The notes under the pieces are model-generated. The model was not told where the DNA came from. It did not search any database and worked only from the letters and a program-made list of their open reading frames with translations. From Rotaria macrura (taxonomy: Eukaryota > Rotifera > Eurotatoria > Philodinida > Philodinidae): a DNA stretch of 64,000 nucleotides. Shown here piece after piece: positions 12,401 through 24,291 of the stretch. Position 1 is the first letter of the stretch; each line of letters starts with the position of its first letter. Both the position numbers and the translations under genes were made by a program. The stretch covers positions 1 through 64,000 of the forward strand of contig OENT01000098.1 in NCBI GenBank assembly GCA_900239685.1, read 5' to 3'.

Positions 12401-15400
12401 CGTTGTTTTTATATTTCCTACAAAATATACGACATCTTCAAAAAAACCTTCTAAGTCCTTGACTGATCTTGTGAAAATGCCTTTGGTTCGTAGGAAACCT
12501 TTCAAAAGGTTTTAACTTTGCTTCAGATAAGTACCATACAGTATCTTTTGCTTCCAGTGTAGTTGAATCTTTATTTTCCTTAATCAAGACGTGTTAAAGC
12601 TTTATTCTTCAAGTTTCATAGGTAAGAATTGTATTTATGAAAAAGTGGTTCGATTGACTTTGGTTCATCGTGGCATTTCGCTTGTATTCTTTTTTTTCAT
12701 TCAAAATTGCAGGATGTTCTCGCCAGATGATTCATATTATTTTGAGAAATATATATATATACTGTTGCTTTTTACTAAGAATATTTTTTCTTTTGAATTT
12801 TAAAAATACTAACCCAATCAAAGAGTTCGCATAACAACCTTTTAGTGCTGTTCGTTAACGTTCGTCATGTTTCTTTCTCAAGTACACTACCAATGGATTT
12901 CTATCTCCGTGTCTGTGCTTGATTAGCAACGCTCAAAATGACTTTTCAGTGACTATGACAAAGAAAATTTTTAATTATAAGAATGATAGATTCAGTCGAT
13001 TTTCTTATCCGCTTCTATTGAGGTTAACTTACGCTTTAGTAAAATCTACAAAGAAAAATTTTATCATGTCGATATCCCTTATAAAAAGCCTAATATTGCA
13101 TCGTAGATTATGCTAGTAATTTATCTTTACAAAACACAAAGATATTGCTATGAAAGAACCGTTGCGACGAATTAAAGTAATTTTCTAATCATACATGTTC
13201 TGAAACGTGTATGGTCGTATTTAAGAAAATCGTATTATATAGAGAGAGTAATTGTTAAGATAAGATTTAACTTTTTTTTTAGAAAATCCATTCTATCAAA
13301 GTAGTCGCATTGTTAAAAGCAATTTTGTTTTCTTTTTTTTTCTATGATCTTTTCTAATATTGTTGCCAAAAAATGTACTAGATCAGGAAGTTCGAAATCT
13401 TGATACTGTATTTCTTTTACTTCAATTGAATTGCATTCTAAGGAGACCATCTACTCGATCATAGATAGTTCGTTAAGAAAATAATTATGAAACAAATGAA
13501 CTTGTCACAAGACTTATGAATAATGATCGATATTTTTGAATTAGATTTTTTCTTAAGCAAGATCGCATATATTTTAATAAATTATGTGTAGTTATAGATA
13601 TTCTCATTACAAAAAGTATTCGTATAGCGTGACTATGATGTGTGTTTCAGTGACATTTCATTTCTGATGATTCATTGATCGACAAAATACTATTTCTATC
13701 CATAGAAACGGCAAGATTCATTTGATAGAAAAATTCTCGTTTGTTTTTCCGTCTACTAGATAATACTGAAACATAGCTGCCTATACTAGTTGTAAACATT
13801 CTTTTCTGACTTAAAGTACGTAAGTAGAAAATAATTTCAAATGATTTTCTTCTTCAGAATGAACAATACGTGCATGATCTTTATGTTATTTGTTGCACTT
13901 GTTTCATGTGCACTATCATCTTATCTTGATATTCCACCACCACCTGAACGACCATTACGTTTTAAAACAAGAGAACAAATCGAAAATTATCTCAAAGCTA
14001 TTAAAGATTATTATGATGCATTTAAAATAAAGCTTGTTCGTCGAGAAAGTCCGATGTATGATACATATTCACAATTAGACAAAACGACCAATTACGATAA
14101 CAATGATGAAGACGATAATGATGATTTCGATCTGAGTAATTATGGCAAGGATTTACCACGAAATTCTTATAGTCGACGACGAAATAGAATTAATCGATTG
14201 ATGAATATTTAAGAACTTTTTTATCATAAAAAACAGAGAAATAAAGAATTTCTTATGTGTGGATTTCAATTGTACTCGATCGAACTTTTTTTTTCTATTA
14301 ATCAATTCATCAAATCTTACTCATTCAAATAAAGGAGAAAATAATCATCGTTTGTTTTTCTCATTTGTTCACATACCTTAAGAAAAAGTACAACACGTTC
14401 ATTGCCGGTTTCAAAATTTCGCTGTGCTACACATAGACTGTCGATAACTTCACTATTGAATTGATCGACAATGGAATAAATTTCCGCTGAACCGAAACGA
14501 ATGCCATTCGGATTAAGTGTACCATCACTGAAAACAATCATGTCGATTTTTTTGAAAAAAGAGAAAAATGTTTTCCAATTGTAGTCGACAAACCTTCGGC
14601 CAAGCATAACAATGCCACGAGTAATCGAATTAATGAGACAAAAATCCGAATGATTCCATATGCCTATATTGAATAATAAAATGCATTTGCCGTTTAAATT
14701 AATTCAATAGAAAAACTAAACCTGAAAATTTATCGAAATAAGCTCGGCGATATTTTTCGCCATCTGGATCCTTCCAAAAATAGATGGGCATTGAAGGGAA
14801 CGGTTTAACGCAAACAAGTTCACCACTTTCGCCTTGCAATTTTTTCCCTTTGAATAATATACAATGAAATTTTCATTACAAAGCAACTGTCATGAGAAAT
14901 TTCGAATAGTTTTCTTTACCATCTTCAGACCAACATTCAATTGCCATAGCCAAATGTGGAGATTGTAGTTCCCCACGATGAACACACAATGTTGGATTAA
15001 CACCAGCAAAACATGAACTAAAAAGAAAAAAAATATATGAAAAAGTCAAATTCTAGATCATAAACAACATATTCTTTCATACATGATATCTGTTCCACCA
15101 GTTATTGAACCTAACAACACATTGTTCTTGATATCTCTGTAAACGTATTCAAATATTTGACCATGTAGCGGTGAGCCAGTTGACAAAATCGTATGTACCG
15201 TTTCAAGTTTATTATGCGTTCGGGGTGTTATATGATGCTCTTCTAATGCTGTTAAATAACGGGCACTACAGCCAAATATTGTTATTCTAAATAGAATTCG
15301 AATGTTTATTTTTATGTATTTGTACAACTATCGGAATGAAGAAATGCAAGGATAGAACAAAGCATTAGCATCACTAACGAGAAATCACCATCATGAATGT

Positions 15401-18400
15401 ATAAATCTATCCGATAAAAGCACATTTACAAACGTCAAAAATCACTCGTTCGTTTTTGACACATTAAGTAAGATAAATTTGGATGAAATTTTAGAATTTT
15501 CAAAATGTACCATTCTCTTGACTTTCCCGACAATGTAACAGAGGTTTTTCATAAGTTTTTCGGTCATGAGAAACGGATTCTACGAAAAATTTTGAGTGCA
15601 CATTATTCTAGATTTAATATTGAACAACATCAAAAAGCGACTCATCAGTATAATATTCGAAAATTTGCATTGAAACAAGGTCTTTTTCCTCGATACGATA
15701 ACATGGCAAAAACAAAAACAAACACTACACAACGCAATCGAACCTTGCAAAATATATGATCACTTGTTTCGAAACAAAACATCTTGTCGAAGTATTATTC
15801 TAATTATAAATAAGAACATCTAAAGAGTAAACCTAAGATCAAAATATTATTTGAACTTTTTACACTATTTACATCGTATCTACGTTCTACGTGAAGCTCT
15901 GGTTCAAGAATAACTTTCGAACAATTCAAATTATTTCGTCGTTGAAAAAGTTGTGATTAGAAACTTCATGATTCCATAAGTTCTCACGGTTTAGAATCTA
16001 TTGTCTATGATTGCGAATATTTTTAACTTCTCATGAATCTTGATGACCAAAATGGAGACATCGGGAGAACTTTCTCGTATGTTCAACAAAACTATCTTAT
16101 TCTGAAAAGAATATTTCTGATTACGAAGGCTCTCATGACCATTTTCAATGAAGTAGCATAAGTTTGTCATATCGTTCACAAATGTGAATCATCTAAAAAT
16201 ATCAGATCAAGTGTGGGCGTGGGTTCAATCTTGGTTGTGATGTATCATGCTTGTTGCTCATGCGTGAATCTTCACATACCTGTCGCCCCACACCCAACAT
16301 TTTGTTCAACATCTATTGTTCTGGTTTCAAATAAATCAACGAGTTCAAAGAAGAAGATCAATCATGATTTTTTTTTCTTTTTAGAGGAAAGTATGTTTTA
16401 CCTTGGAGAAACTATTTTCAAGATTTGTCTTTTCCTGAATCCGTAGTATCACAATTATATAGCAGGAATAGAAACATGACGATTCATCATCTTTGATCTT
16501 TCATGATGTCTCAAACTATATTTATACAAGCATATTTTCAATTAAACATTAGATGTTTCGTTTTCTAAATGTAATTTTTTTAACAAATATACCCGATTTC
16601 ATCAGCAAGATCCCAAAGTCGGTAATAATCTGGAATGATTGGCGAACCATCATAAAGTACAATTGGTGTGCCCAGTGCAATCGATGATATTAACTAAACG
16701 AAAAGATCTATCGTAACCAATAGAAATAAGACAAGAATGATCATCATTACCCAATTCCACATCATCCATGAAACAGCTAAAAGAAAACCGAAGTGATATT
16801 TGTCTTTTGAAATATTTTTTTCTCGATAGAAAAAAATTCAGTTTTTATATTACCGGTAAAATAAAGTAAAATGTCTCCGTTTTTCATGTTACTTTGTAGG
16901 CGATGTTCTTTTAAATGATTTAGTAACGTTCCACCATGCCCATGTACAATACACTTGGGTGCGCCCGTTGTACCAGACGAATACATGTAGACACATCGAA
17001 TAATAGAAACACATATGATTAATAGAAAAGTTTCTTAAAATCAAATAATACTTATGATGAACAATGGATGATTGAATGGAACTTGTTCGTATTCAAGTGG
17101 TGCGATAGTTTCACCTGGCATAGCAAGAAATTCTTGTATAGTTACACTAAAGTTCACTTGAATGAAAATATAATCAAGAAAGAAAGATGCATGATTAATA
17201 CCTATGTGGAATTCCACTAAGATCTATTGAATGATCAGATACATAAGGAATGACAACGACATGTTCTAATGTTGGCAATGCTGAAAAAATGAATTTTAAT
17301 ATTTATTGAAGCAAAATAAAAACAGTTTATATCACAACTATATTACCGTGTACGCAATCTTTTAATTTAGCTAATGAATCATGAGTTTTTCGATTGTAAA
17401 CAACAGCATTACATCCGAACATGACTTTAGGCTCGATCTGACTGAAGCGTTCAGTGACACCCTGAGAACAATAAAAAAATAATATGTTTTTAAAAACGAA
17501 AACATTGGCATTGAAAATTTTCTACATACAATTACACCAAAATCTGCTGATGCTGCACTAAATATCGCACCTAAACTAGCCGTTGCTAGACAAATAATTA
17601 ATGCCTCAGGAGAATTAGGCAGATAAACTAAATGGAAATAAAAATCATGGATAGAATACAATTGAATTAGTCTTCATGACTACAAATTTCGTTACCCACA
17701 ACTCGGTCACCCTTTGTAACACCAACATGTTTAAGTGCTGCACGATAACGTCGAACATTTTCGTGCAATTCAGCAAATGTCATTTTTTTTAATGTTGAAT
17801 TTCCTTCGCCTAAAAAACAATCATTAATAATCGAAATATAACGACGTTCTTTTTTTCCTCAATTCAGAGACTCATCAAAGTTCTACTTAAAACATCTCGC
17901 TCTCTGATAACAAGCAGATCAATTAAATCATAGATTATATTGATACGTTCTCGTATGCAACAATCGACATACATTTGGCATGTTCAAATCGACAACTTTT
18001 CCATCGATTATACTATTTGAGTTCATGCACTTACTAGAAGCATATATTGCAACTCGATCATCATTGAAACGAAGCAAGTTTTCAGCATAATTCAATCGTG
18101 CTCCTGAAAACCATTGAGGAATTTCATCCATTTTCTTGTCCTCTTCTAAGACCTAGATGTATTTTGATTCATATCAATTAGATGTTGTATAGAACAAACG
18201 TGATGTGATATCGACATACTTGATTGAATGGTACTGAATACTTAATATCAATATAAAACCAGAATTCTTCCCAAAATTTAGATATATTATTTAATGACCA
18301 TTCATATAAATCCCAATAGTTTTCTAAATTTATTAAATATCAATTTACAATAATCATGAAATAATTCTATATACCCAATCGAACTTGATATTTATTATTA

Positions 18401-18468
18401 ATAATATCTCGAAAATCATCAATATTTGTTCGAATGCCCGTGGGCGGTGACCAGAGTTTATGAGACAT
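9464..18468 (-). CDS. AACS: Acetoacetyl-CoA synthetase (cytosolic), 18 exons
   Basis: Activates acetoacetate to acetoacetyl-CoA with ATP in the cytosol, feeding sterol and fatty-acid synthesis. Exons: 18375-18468, 18220-18323, 18035-18152, 17696-17809, 17530-17627, 17347-17461, 17202-17280, 17056-17146, 16854-16986, 16751-16776, 16593-16693, 15083-15286, 14920-15017, 14722-14847, 14594-14663, 14377-14527, 10553-10672, 9464-9601. They sum to 1980 nt (659 aa; human 672) with all phases compatible. Landmarks are [14 protein letters not shown] near the N terminus, the AMP-binding loop [10 protein letters not shown] (273-282), [11 protein letters not shown]-like and [11 protein letters not shown] motifs, and a C-terminal [19 protein letters not shown]. 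The intron between exons 8 and 9 is AT-AC (separate entry). The 3.7-kb intron 10673-14376 contains an antisense neuropeptide gene. An AG (18469-18470) directly abuts the ATG, suggesting a trans-splice or 5'UTR acceptor. TMEM35-like lies 171 nt upstream on the same strand. Confidence 0.97.
13859..14212 (+). CDS. Neuropeptide Y/F-family-like precursor with non-canonical C terminus
   Basis: A 117-aa secreted precursor. Residues 1-20 form a hydrophobic signal peptide ([20 protein letters not shown]). The predicted peptide from about residue 21 reads [20 protein letters not shown] and continues [20 protein letters not shown] to a dibasic RR at 61-62. This matches the PP-fold pattern of NPY/NPF peptides: polyproline stretch, RP-x-x-F, then an amphipathic helix with YL-x-A-x-x-x-YY. 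The usual R-x-R-F-G before the dibasic site is replaced by K-I-K-L-V, so there is no amidation glycine. A D/N-rich acidic tail (about 78-92) and an arginine-rich end follow. The start was chosen at 13859 because an acceptor-like TTCTTCAG ends at 13857; an in-frame ATG at 13841 lies upstream of it. AATAAA is at 14240-14245. The gene lies antisense inside an AACS intron. Family membership rests on pattern only. Confidence 0.78.
   Translation: MNNTCMIFMLFVALVSCALSSYLDIPPPPERPLRFKTREQIENYLKAIKDYYDAFKIKLVRRESPMYDTYSQLDKTTNYDNNDEDDNDDFDLSNYGKDLPRNSYSRRRNRINRLMNI
14240..14245 (+). terminator. poly(A) signal of NPY/F-like gene
   Basis: AATAAA 28 nt after the stop codon of the neuropeptide-like precursor. 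It indicates a short 3'UTR ending before the antisense AACS exon at 14377. Confidence 0.6.
16987..17055 (-). other. AACS: AT-AC intron (69 nt) in the AACS gene
   Basis: On the minus strand the upstream exon ends in codons for HPLFI at 17056. The intron then begins ATAAGT and ends TCTAC at 16987, and the next exon starts ATG TAT TCG (MYSSGTTG). This restores the conserved LFI-M-[YF]-SSGTTG junction. No GT-AG pair gives an open frame: read-through hits a stop within a few codons, and no AG lies near the downstream exon. The 5' site ATAAGT resembles the rare AT-AC class spliced by the major spliceosome rather than the U12 consensus. Confidence 0.8.
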
Positions 18469-18549
18469 CTAAATTAATGAAACACTAAGCAGACAGCAAG
18501 CTTGATTTGTATTTTTTTTGTTGAATGTGGTAGAAAAGAATCAATGAAT

Positions 18550-18590
18550 GAACAAACAAACACACACACACGAACGAACGAACGAACGAG
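18550..18590. repeat. (CA)n/(CGAA)n microsatellite
   Basis: A CA run followed by CGAA units, in the 171-nt spacer between the TMEM35-like stop and the AACS start. Confidence 0.85.
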
Positions 18591-18639
18591 CGAAGACAAA
18601 TGCAGTCACAATATAAAATTCCATTGTAAGTCAGCTTTG

Positions 18640-20027
18640 TTATTTATTCTTCTTTTCGTTTTTCTTATCACGCGATGCTTTTGGTTTATCTACGCCGTCA
18701 TTTTGAGATTCGTGATCATCCGATTCTTGTTCGACGTCGTCTTCGGATTTTTCTTCTGATTTCATTGGTTTCTTCTCTACACTTGAACTCTTGTCTCGTT
18801 GCGTCACTTGTCGATAGATGATAAGACGTGTCAATAATAGAAGGCTAAAGACAAGCCCGGGTGCCATGCGTTCAAATTTATCACGTAATACATAATGAGT
18901 ATAAACAGCACCTAACATTACGATTAGAAGGACTAAGTTAGCCAATTGTTTAATTCGACCTAAAAACAAACATTCAATGTGTAAATGTTAATGTAATATA
19001 CATCAAATTTTACGAGGGACATGTTTCATAGGGTCAAGCAGTGCAATTAATGTCCGATAGTTATAAGAATTGTCAATGATATTCTCTTGGTATCGAACCT
19101 ATGCTTTGAAGAGCGATCGTCTCACTTCTTACAATGATTCTGGAAAGTGTCATATCCGAAGAACGTTAGTTTATGCTTTTTGTAATATGCAGTAGTTTGC
19201 ATTGAGCGAGTACATTTTAGAATTTGGAAATTTACTGTATCTGTATCAAGTAGGATGCGTATCGCTGTCATTCTCTTCATAGTTGTGAAAGTGTACAGCC
19301 TTTGAAAACAATGCATTCTTGACAAATCACTTTTGGTATTTTAATTAAAGTGAACTTGAATAAGAATTTTTTCGGAAAAGATAAGCACACACATGTAGTC
19401 TTTCGTCTCAGGTTTAGTATACGGTTTCGCATAGAAGTCTTGTGGTCAACATGATCCCAGAATAATGTATAGCAGTTGTAATTTCAAGACAATTCTTTAT
19501 ATGCTTACGTAAATTAATTTGTTCCGAACAGAACGAAAAGTACACATGTTTGAGAGTCTCATTTATGATACGAACATCGATGATGCAATTATCACTGTAA
19601 AAAAAACGGTGTTAATGAATACTAGCTCCGAAAGAAAAAACCCTATTGACATTCGATGATGTTCTTTATGTTACAGTAAAGGCAAAGAATACAAAAGACG
19701 TTGATTAAAATATTAACCTGGTATTAGAATTAAAATAGCTCCACAGACAATTTCAGTAATGCCAACAGTTAATCGATAGTTTTTAGCGAATGGACGCCAA
19801 CCAGTTAATTCGTAGAATGGAAATACTTTATTGACGCGACCGAATTCCTTTCTCTGAAAAAGAATAGAAGAATAAAATTTTTAAAAATTCATTACAAGAG
19901 TTCAATTCAGATTTACCATATCTTCATGTACATCAGGAAAGAATTGTGGTGTAACTTTAAATTGACCAACAAACATAAAAAAAACGCCAAGAGTTAATGT
20001 AAGAACTGTTAATGCTAAAGAACCCAT
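18640..20027 (-). CDS. TMEM35/NACHO-like four-helix membrane protein
   Basis: Exons 19917-20027, 19718-19853, 18640-18959; 567 nt, 188 aa. TMEM35A (NACHO) is an ER chaperone for nicotinic acetylcholine receptors; TMEM35B is less known. Similarity is seen along the length: an N-terminal helix GVFFMFVGQFKVTP, a second helix before LIPG, then RIKQLANLVLLIVMLGAVYT with HYVLRDKFERMAPGLVFSLL and a final helix ending RLIIYRQ. Human TMEM35A has the equivalent [20 protein letters not shown] and HALVFGILLTCRLLI. The C-terminal tail (about 70 residues) is lysine/glutamate/serine-rich and not recognisable. The ATG at 20027 is preceded by an acceptor-like TTTTGTAG three nt upstream. Only 78 nt separate it from the Artemis stop codon, so the two may share a transcript. 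The intron at 18960-19717 is about 760 nt and shows nothing else. Confidence 0.85.
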
Positions 20028-20105
20028 GATCTACAAAACAAAAAGCAACATTATCTACATTATAGATTAATTATTATGTTTAAAAAAAGAAAACAAGAAA
20101 CAAAT

Positions 20106-23100
20106 TTAAATATCAATATCAGCAGAGTTCGATACAAGGGCTGTACATGTTTCTGTATCAAAATCATAATCAACTGTCCCTGATGATGCATCTGACGATG
20201 TACGTTGACGATTACCATCAGTAGATGGTAATTCAATCAACAGATCACTTGTTATTGGCATTATATCTGATGATAAATTATCTGGAAGACTATCTTCTTT
20301 TAATGAAGAATTGGAAGTATTTGTGTTCGGTAAGAAATTTGATGTATTTTCTAATTTTGATTCAATCATAAGTATCTGACTTGATGAAGAACTTTCCAAA
20401 GGTACAGATTGTTCAAGTTTAGGTTCAATTTTAGTCCGTATTTGTATATTATCATCGTCGAACTTAATTTTTTCACCTTGAGCCTTGAGCATATCGAATG
20501 AAATTGCTAAAAAGCAAATAAGATACATAAAATGATTGATATTGTTGTTTCGAAAAATTCATCATGTTTATGAAGATGTTGCCACATACATCGAATGATT
20601 GGTTTTGAATCATTAATTTTAATTTTTTTACTGCTAATTTCTTTTAAGGAATTGACACGTTTTAATAGTAATTTTTCAACTTCATCATCGTTATCTAAAT
20701 CTAGATCATCATCATTATTTTTTCGTTCTTGTTGTTCTTTCATCATTTTCTTTTTTCGCTTTTTTTCTGCTTTAGTTTGAAACGATTCGTAACGATGTTT
20801 GATTTGTAGTTGTTGATTGATGGGTTTTCGTTGTAATTTTTCATTTAGTTTTTCTACTTTTTCTTGTTTTGGTTGTTTAGGATCCTGTATATAATGATCA
20901 ATTAATTGAAATAAACGTTTCGGCGTCAATTGAGATGTAAACGGTGCAGCTATTGGTGTAACACGTTTTGGTTTTAATGTTTTGAGAATATCTGCTATTT
21001 CCGAAAATGATGAATGAAGTGAATAGCATAAACGATAACTTAAATATTTATCGGCATAAGAAACATCGACACCTTCACCACCGTAATCTTGAAAACCAAT
21101 AAAATAACGTTTCGATGATGTCGATACACTTTGCTCGAAATTTGAATGATATTTATGATATTCAACAAGTAATTCATCTATAATAGAAATCAATTGTGTT
21201 TTAGAATATATTGTTCAAATGAATGTAAACTTTTTTGTATTTTTTACTTGCAGCTATTTGATCAGTAAACCACATGATCGATAGAAGCACACGTATGGGT
21301 TTGTCACAATTACGGAAAAAAGCACAAGGTTGAGCAAAATTTGATGCTGATGTTCGACAAGCATGTAAACGTGTGGTACTTGCATCAGTTGTTAAACATT
21401 CTTGAATTATTGGTATACATGAATAAAAATCATATTGACCTTGTTCAACATGAATAGGCATTCCCAAGCCATCATATAAAGCTCGATAGATTTGTTCATA
21501 ACCAACGCGAGCACTACAAATCAAAAAGATAAGAACAGATTAACATGATATAGACGAAAAATATCGATCCATTGTGTTTTAGATAGTTTTAATAATTTGA
21601 TGTTTCATTCAACATCACATTTCTTGACTCAAATGGAACAGCAACTCAAACATTTTAAATACACCTATATATATATTGGTATTGATTTTTTCGTATAAAT
21701 ATCGTCTCATTGGTTACTTAAAACAATGCTAGTAGTTTTTTGTTAAGTCTAATTCTAACAATGAGCGGTCATGAATATGATCGTAATCTTCATGATACAA
21801 AAAGCACGAATCGTACAATGAGAAGCTCAAGGTATGCAAGTAGAAGAAAAAAACAGAAAACGAGGGGTGTGTTACTACAAAGTAACGTAAAGAAAATGCT
21901 TCTCCCATGAATCATAGTCGGTTTACGGTCGTTTCGATATACACTTATAGGATAGACATCATTCTACGCTTGATATAAATGTAGCCTTGTAATCACTCTG
22001 ATACGCTCCAAAAAATTCCAATAAAAAAAGCAGCCTGTTGAATACTTGTGACAGCAAAAGCTTAGCTTACAAAAGTTAAAGTATAGACTAAGAGAACATG
22101 GAATTTTACATTATCAGCATAGAGAGAAGCATCATGACAATAGCATTTATTTTTCGAAAATTCATAATGCTAGATGAATTACTGTTGAAAATCTTTGATC
22201 TATGAAGGGAATACTGGACATAATTTGTTTTTCCATGTCATTCACTATTGCAGGAGTAAATTGTCAGTGACAGTAAATTAGTATGAATTCGTTGTAAGCG
22301 AAAACATACTTTTCTCCTTTCAAATGAAATTAATCGGTACCTTGTAAGAGCTATGTAGTATTATATTAATAGAGAAACAAGGCGTCATCGGATAAAAATC
22401 AGCTCTAATATCCTTGTGTGTTCAATGAAGCATTCGAAAGCGAAGGGATCACGGAATTGAAGGATAAATCTGAGATACCGAATCTGTTCTATTTAAACTC
22501 ATCTTAGATAAACTGTCGTTAAAATACAAGATGTCGGAACATGTAAAACGAAGTTAGACATTATTTCATACTGTTACGAACATATCAAATATATTTGTGA
22601 TGAAATGTAACTACGAGTTTTCTAGTAAAGCAGTAGAGATCCGGTTACAGAACGATTATGATGTTTCACATCAACGAAATATGGATAGGGTTATTAATTA
22701 AGACTATGATTAACATAGAGAAATACATTGTCAGTAAATTGATTTACGATTAACTCAATCGAATCTACGAAGCTTCGTTTGCAAAATTCGAAACGATAGC
22801 AATCTGTGAACCGATTCTACATAATTGCAATCGTAAACTTTAAGAGTTTGCCTTTTCTTGAGTTGAGTGGCAGAGCGTGGATACACGAGAAGTCTTACCT
22901 CTTCTACCCGACGACATATTTCTCGCTAAAATAATTAAGCAGCATTACTCATAGTTTTTTTTCTCTGATCAGTCATCGGTAGATACCTCGTTTTGAAATA
23001 AACATTCGCTGTATTTGACTTGTCTGCAATTAAACCTTTAATCCATAAAATGAGAGCGTCACAACTGACTTCACGTGTTGGTATATGTAAAATGTCTGGA

Positions 23101-23767
23101 CGGAAAAATGTCATATCAATATAGAGATTATCGATTGGTTTAAATATATAACTGTCATCCTTATTATCATTTTCCGTGTGTCTTCGATGTAAATGTGTGA
23201 TACGTTTTGCTTGTCCACGATACAGACGAAAATCACCAGTAAATAAAACATTACCATGTTCACCTTCTATCCAAACCATAACCGAGCCAGGACAATGACC
23301 TGAACCAAAACATGTAACAAGAATTGTTTCGCCAACGTTTGGTACATGAGACGACAATGTACTTTTAATACTATCAGGATCTGAAAAAAAGATGAGAAAA
23401 AACATTCGTACTCATGTTTTCTCGTACCACTGTTCACCTTACTTGCTCCTTCTTTTTTCTTTGCTTGCACAGGATCATTCGATTGAATCGTTAACGCAAA
23501 TGGTTGATCGATGGGGACTGTTTTAAAATGTGGTATTAAATGCCTATAGGGCGCCATTGTACTTAGTAATTGTTTGGAAATATCGGACATATAAATTGGT
23601 GCATTGATCTTTGCAACATATTTCCCGAATTCTGGCCGTTCAAGACCTACTAGATGATCCATATGAATGTGTGTAATAAAAAACATAGTACTCGTATAGT
23701 TATGTGTTTCAAATGAATCAATAGATATAAGAGGGTATTCCTCTATTATTCCATGATACGTGCACAT
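20106..23767 (-). CDS. DCLRE1C: Artemis-type MBL/beta-CASP DNA repair nuclease
   Basis: Exons 23443-23767, 22987-23380, 21248-21513, 20590-21177, 20106-20506; 1974 nt, 657 aa (human Artemis 692). Artemis opens hairpins and trims ends in non-homologous end joining. Catalytic motifs are present: Asp17 in SISID-like context, H-x-H-x-D-H at 33-38 (THIHMDHLVG), His137 in GSGHCPGS, Asp158 in FTGDFRL, Asp197 in YIDMTFF, His290 in LHACR and His383 in CYSLHSSFSE. N-terminal EEYPLISID resembles the Artemis EYPTISID start and argues against SNM1A/B. The tail after about 400 is basic, then acidic/serine-rich and poorly conserved, as in the family. An acceptor-like CTCTTCTAG ends 10 nt before the ATG. A 1.47-kb intron lies at 21514-22986. 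Confidence 0.9.
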
Positions 23768-24291
23768 ATTTGCAAATCTAGAAGAGATTGTGTATGTCTG
23801 TGCGTGTGCGTTATCCTAGATAAACTTTAAAATCATTGGAGGTTACATCATTAGTTCTAATCGAGCCACGTATTGCTAGTGTGTCAGAGAGAGAGAGAGA
23901 GGCATGCAACGGGTTATATTTGAAACAAAAGATCAGTGGTAAGATCTGGCAACGAAATACACCAATCATGAAATATTTATTTTTCATTCGTTTCTAATAA
24001 ATAATTAATTTCAGAAATAGAATTTATTTAAATTGAGTAGAAAAAATTATTTTCTTCGTTAAAGATTCGCAAATTAGCGACATCTTTTAACTGTTGAAAG
24101 AATATTAATATACAGGTGTTTCACGAAACAATAAAAAGAGTGTAATGTTCAAAAAAGATGCATAAAAAATAGTTAATAGAATCTATGAAAACTGTCTAAG
24201 ACAAAATAAAAACGTCTCAACATGCTTCATAAGAATTGTGTGTTTTGTGGACGGAAAGTGGTGTTCCTTCATTGATGATACTGATGGTTTC
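23768..24291. other. Spacer between Artemis start and TMEM8 terminal exon
   Basis: Contains a short GA run near 23889-23902 and AT-rich sequence; no exon seen. It should hold the Artemis promoter or trans-splice region and the TMEM8 3'UTR. Confidence 0.5.

Noticed and set aside
15505-15759. 84-codon plus-strand frame inside an AACS intron ([20 protein letters not shown] start)
   Set aside because: No signal peptide, motif or splice partners; codon use unlike neighbouring exons; likely chance.
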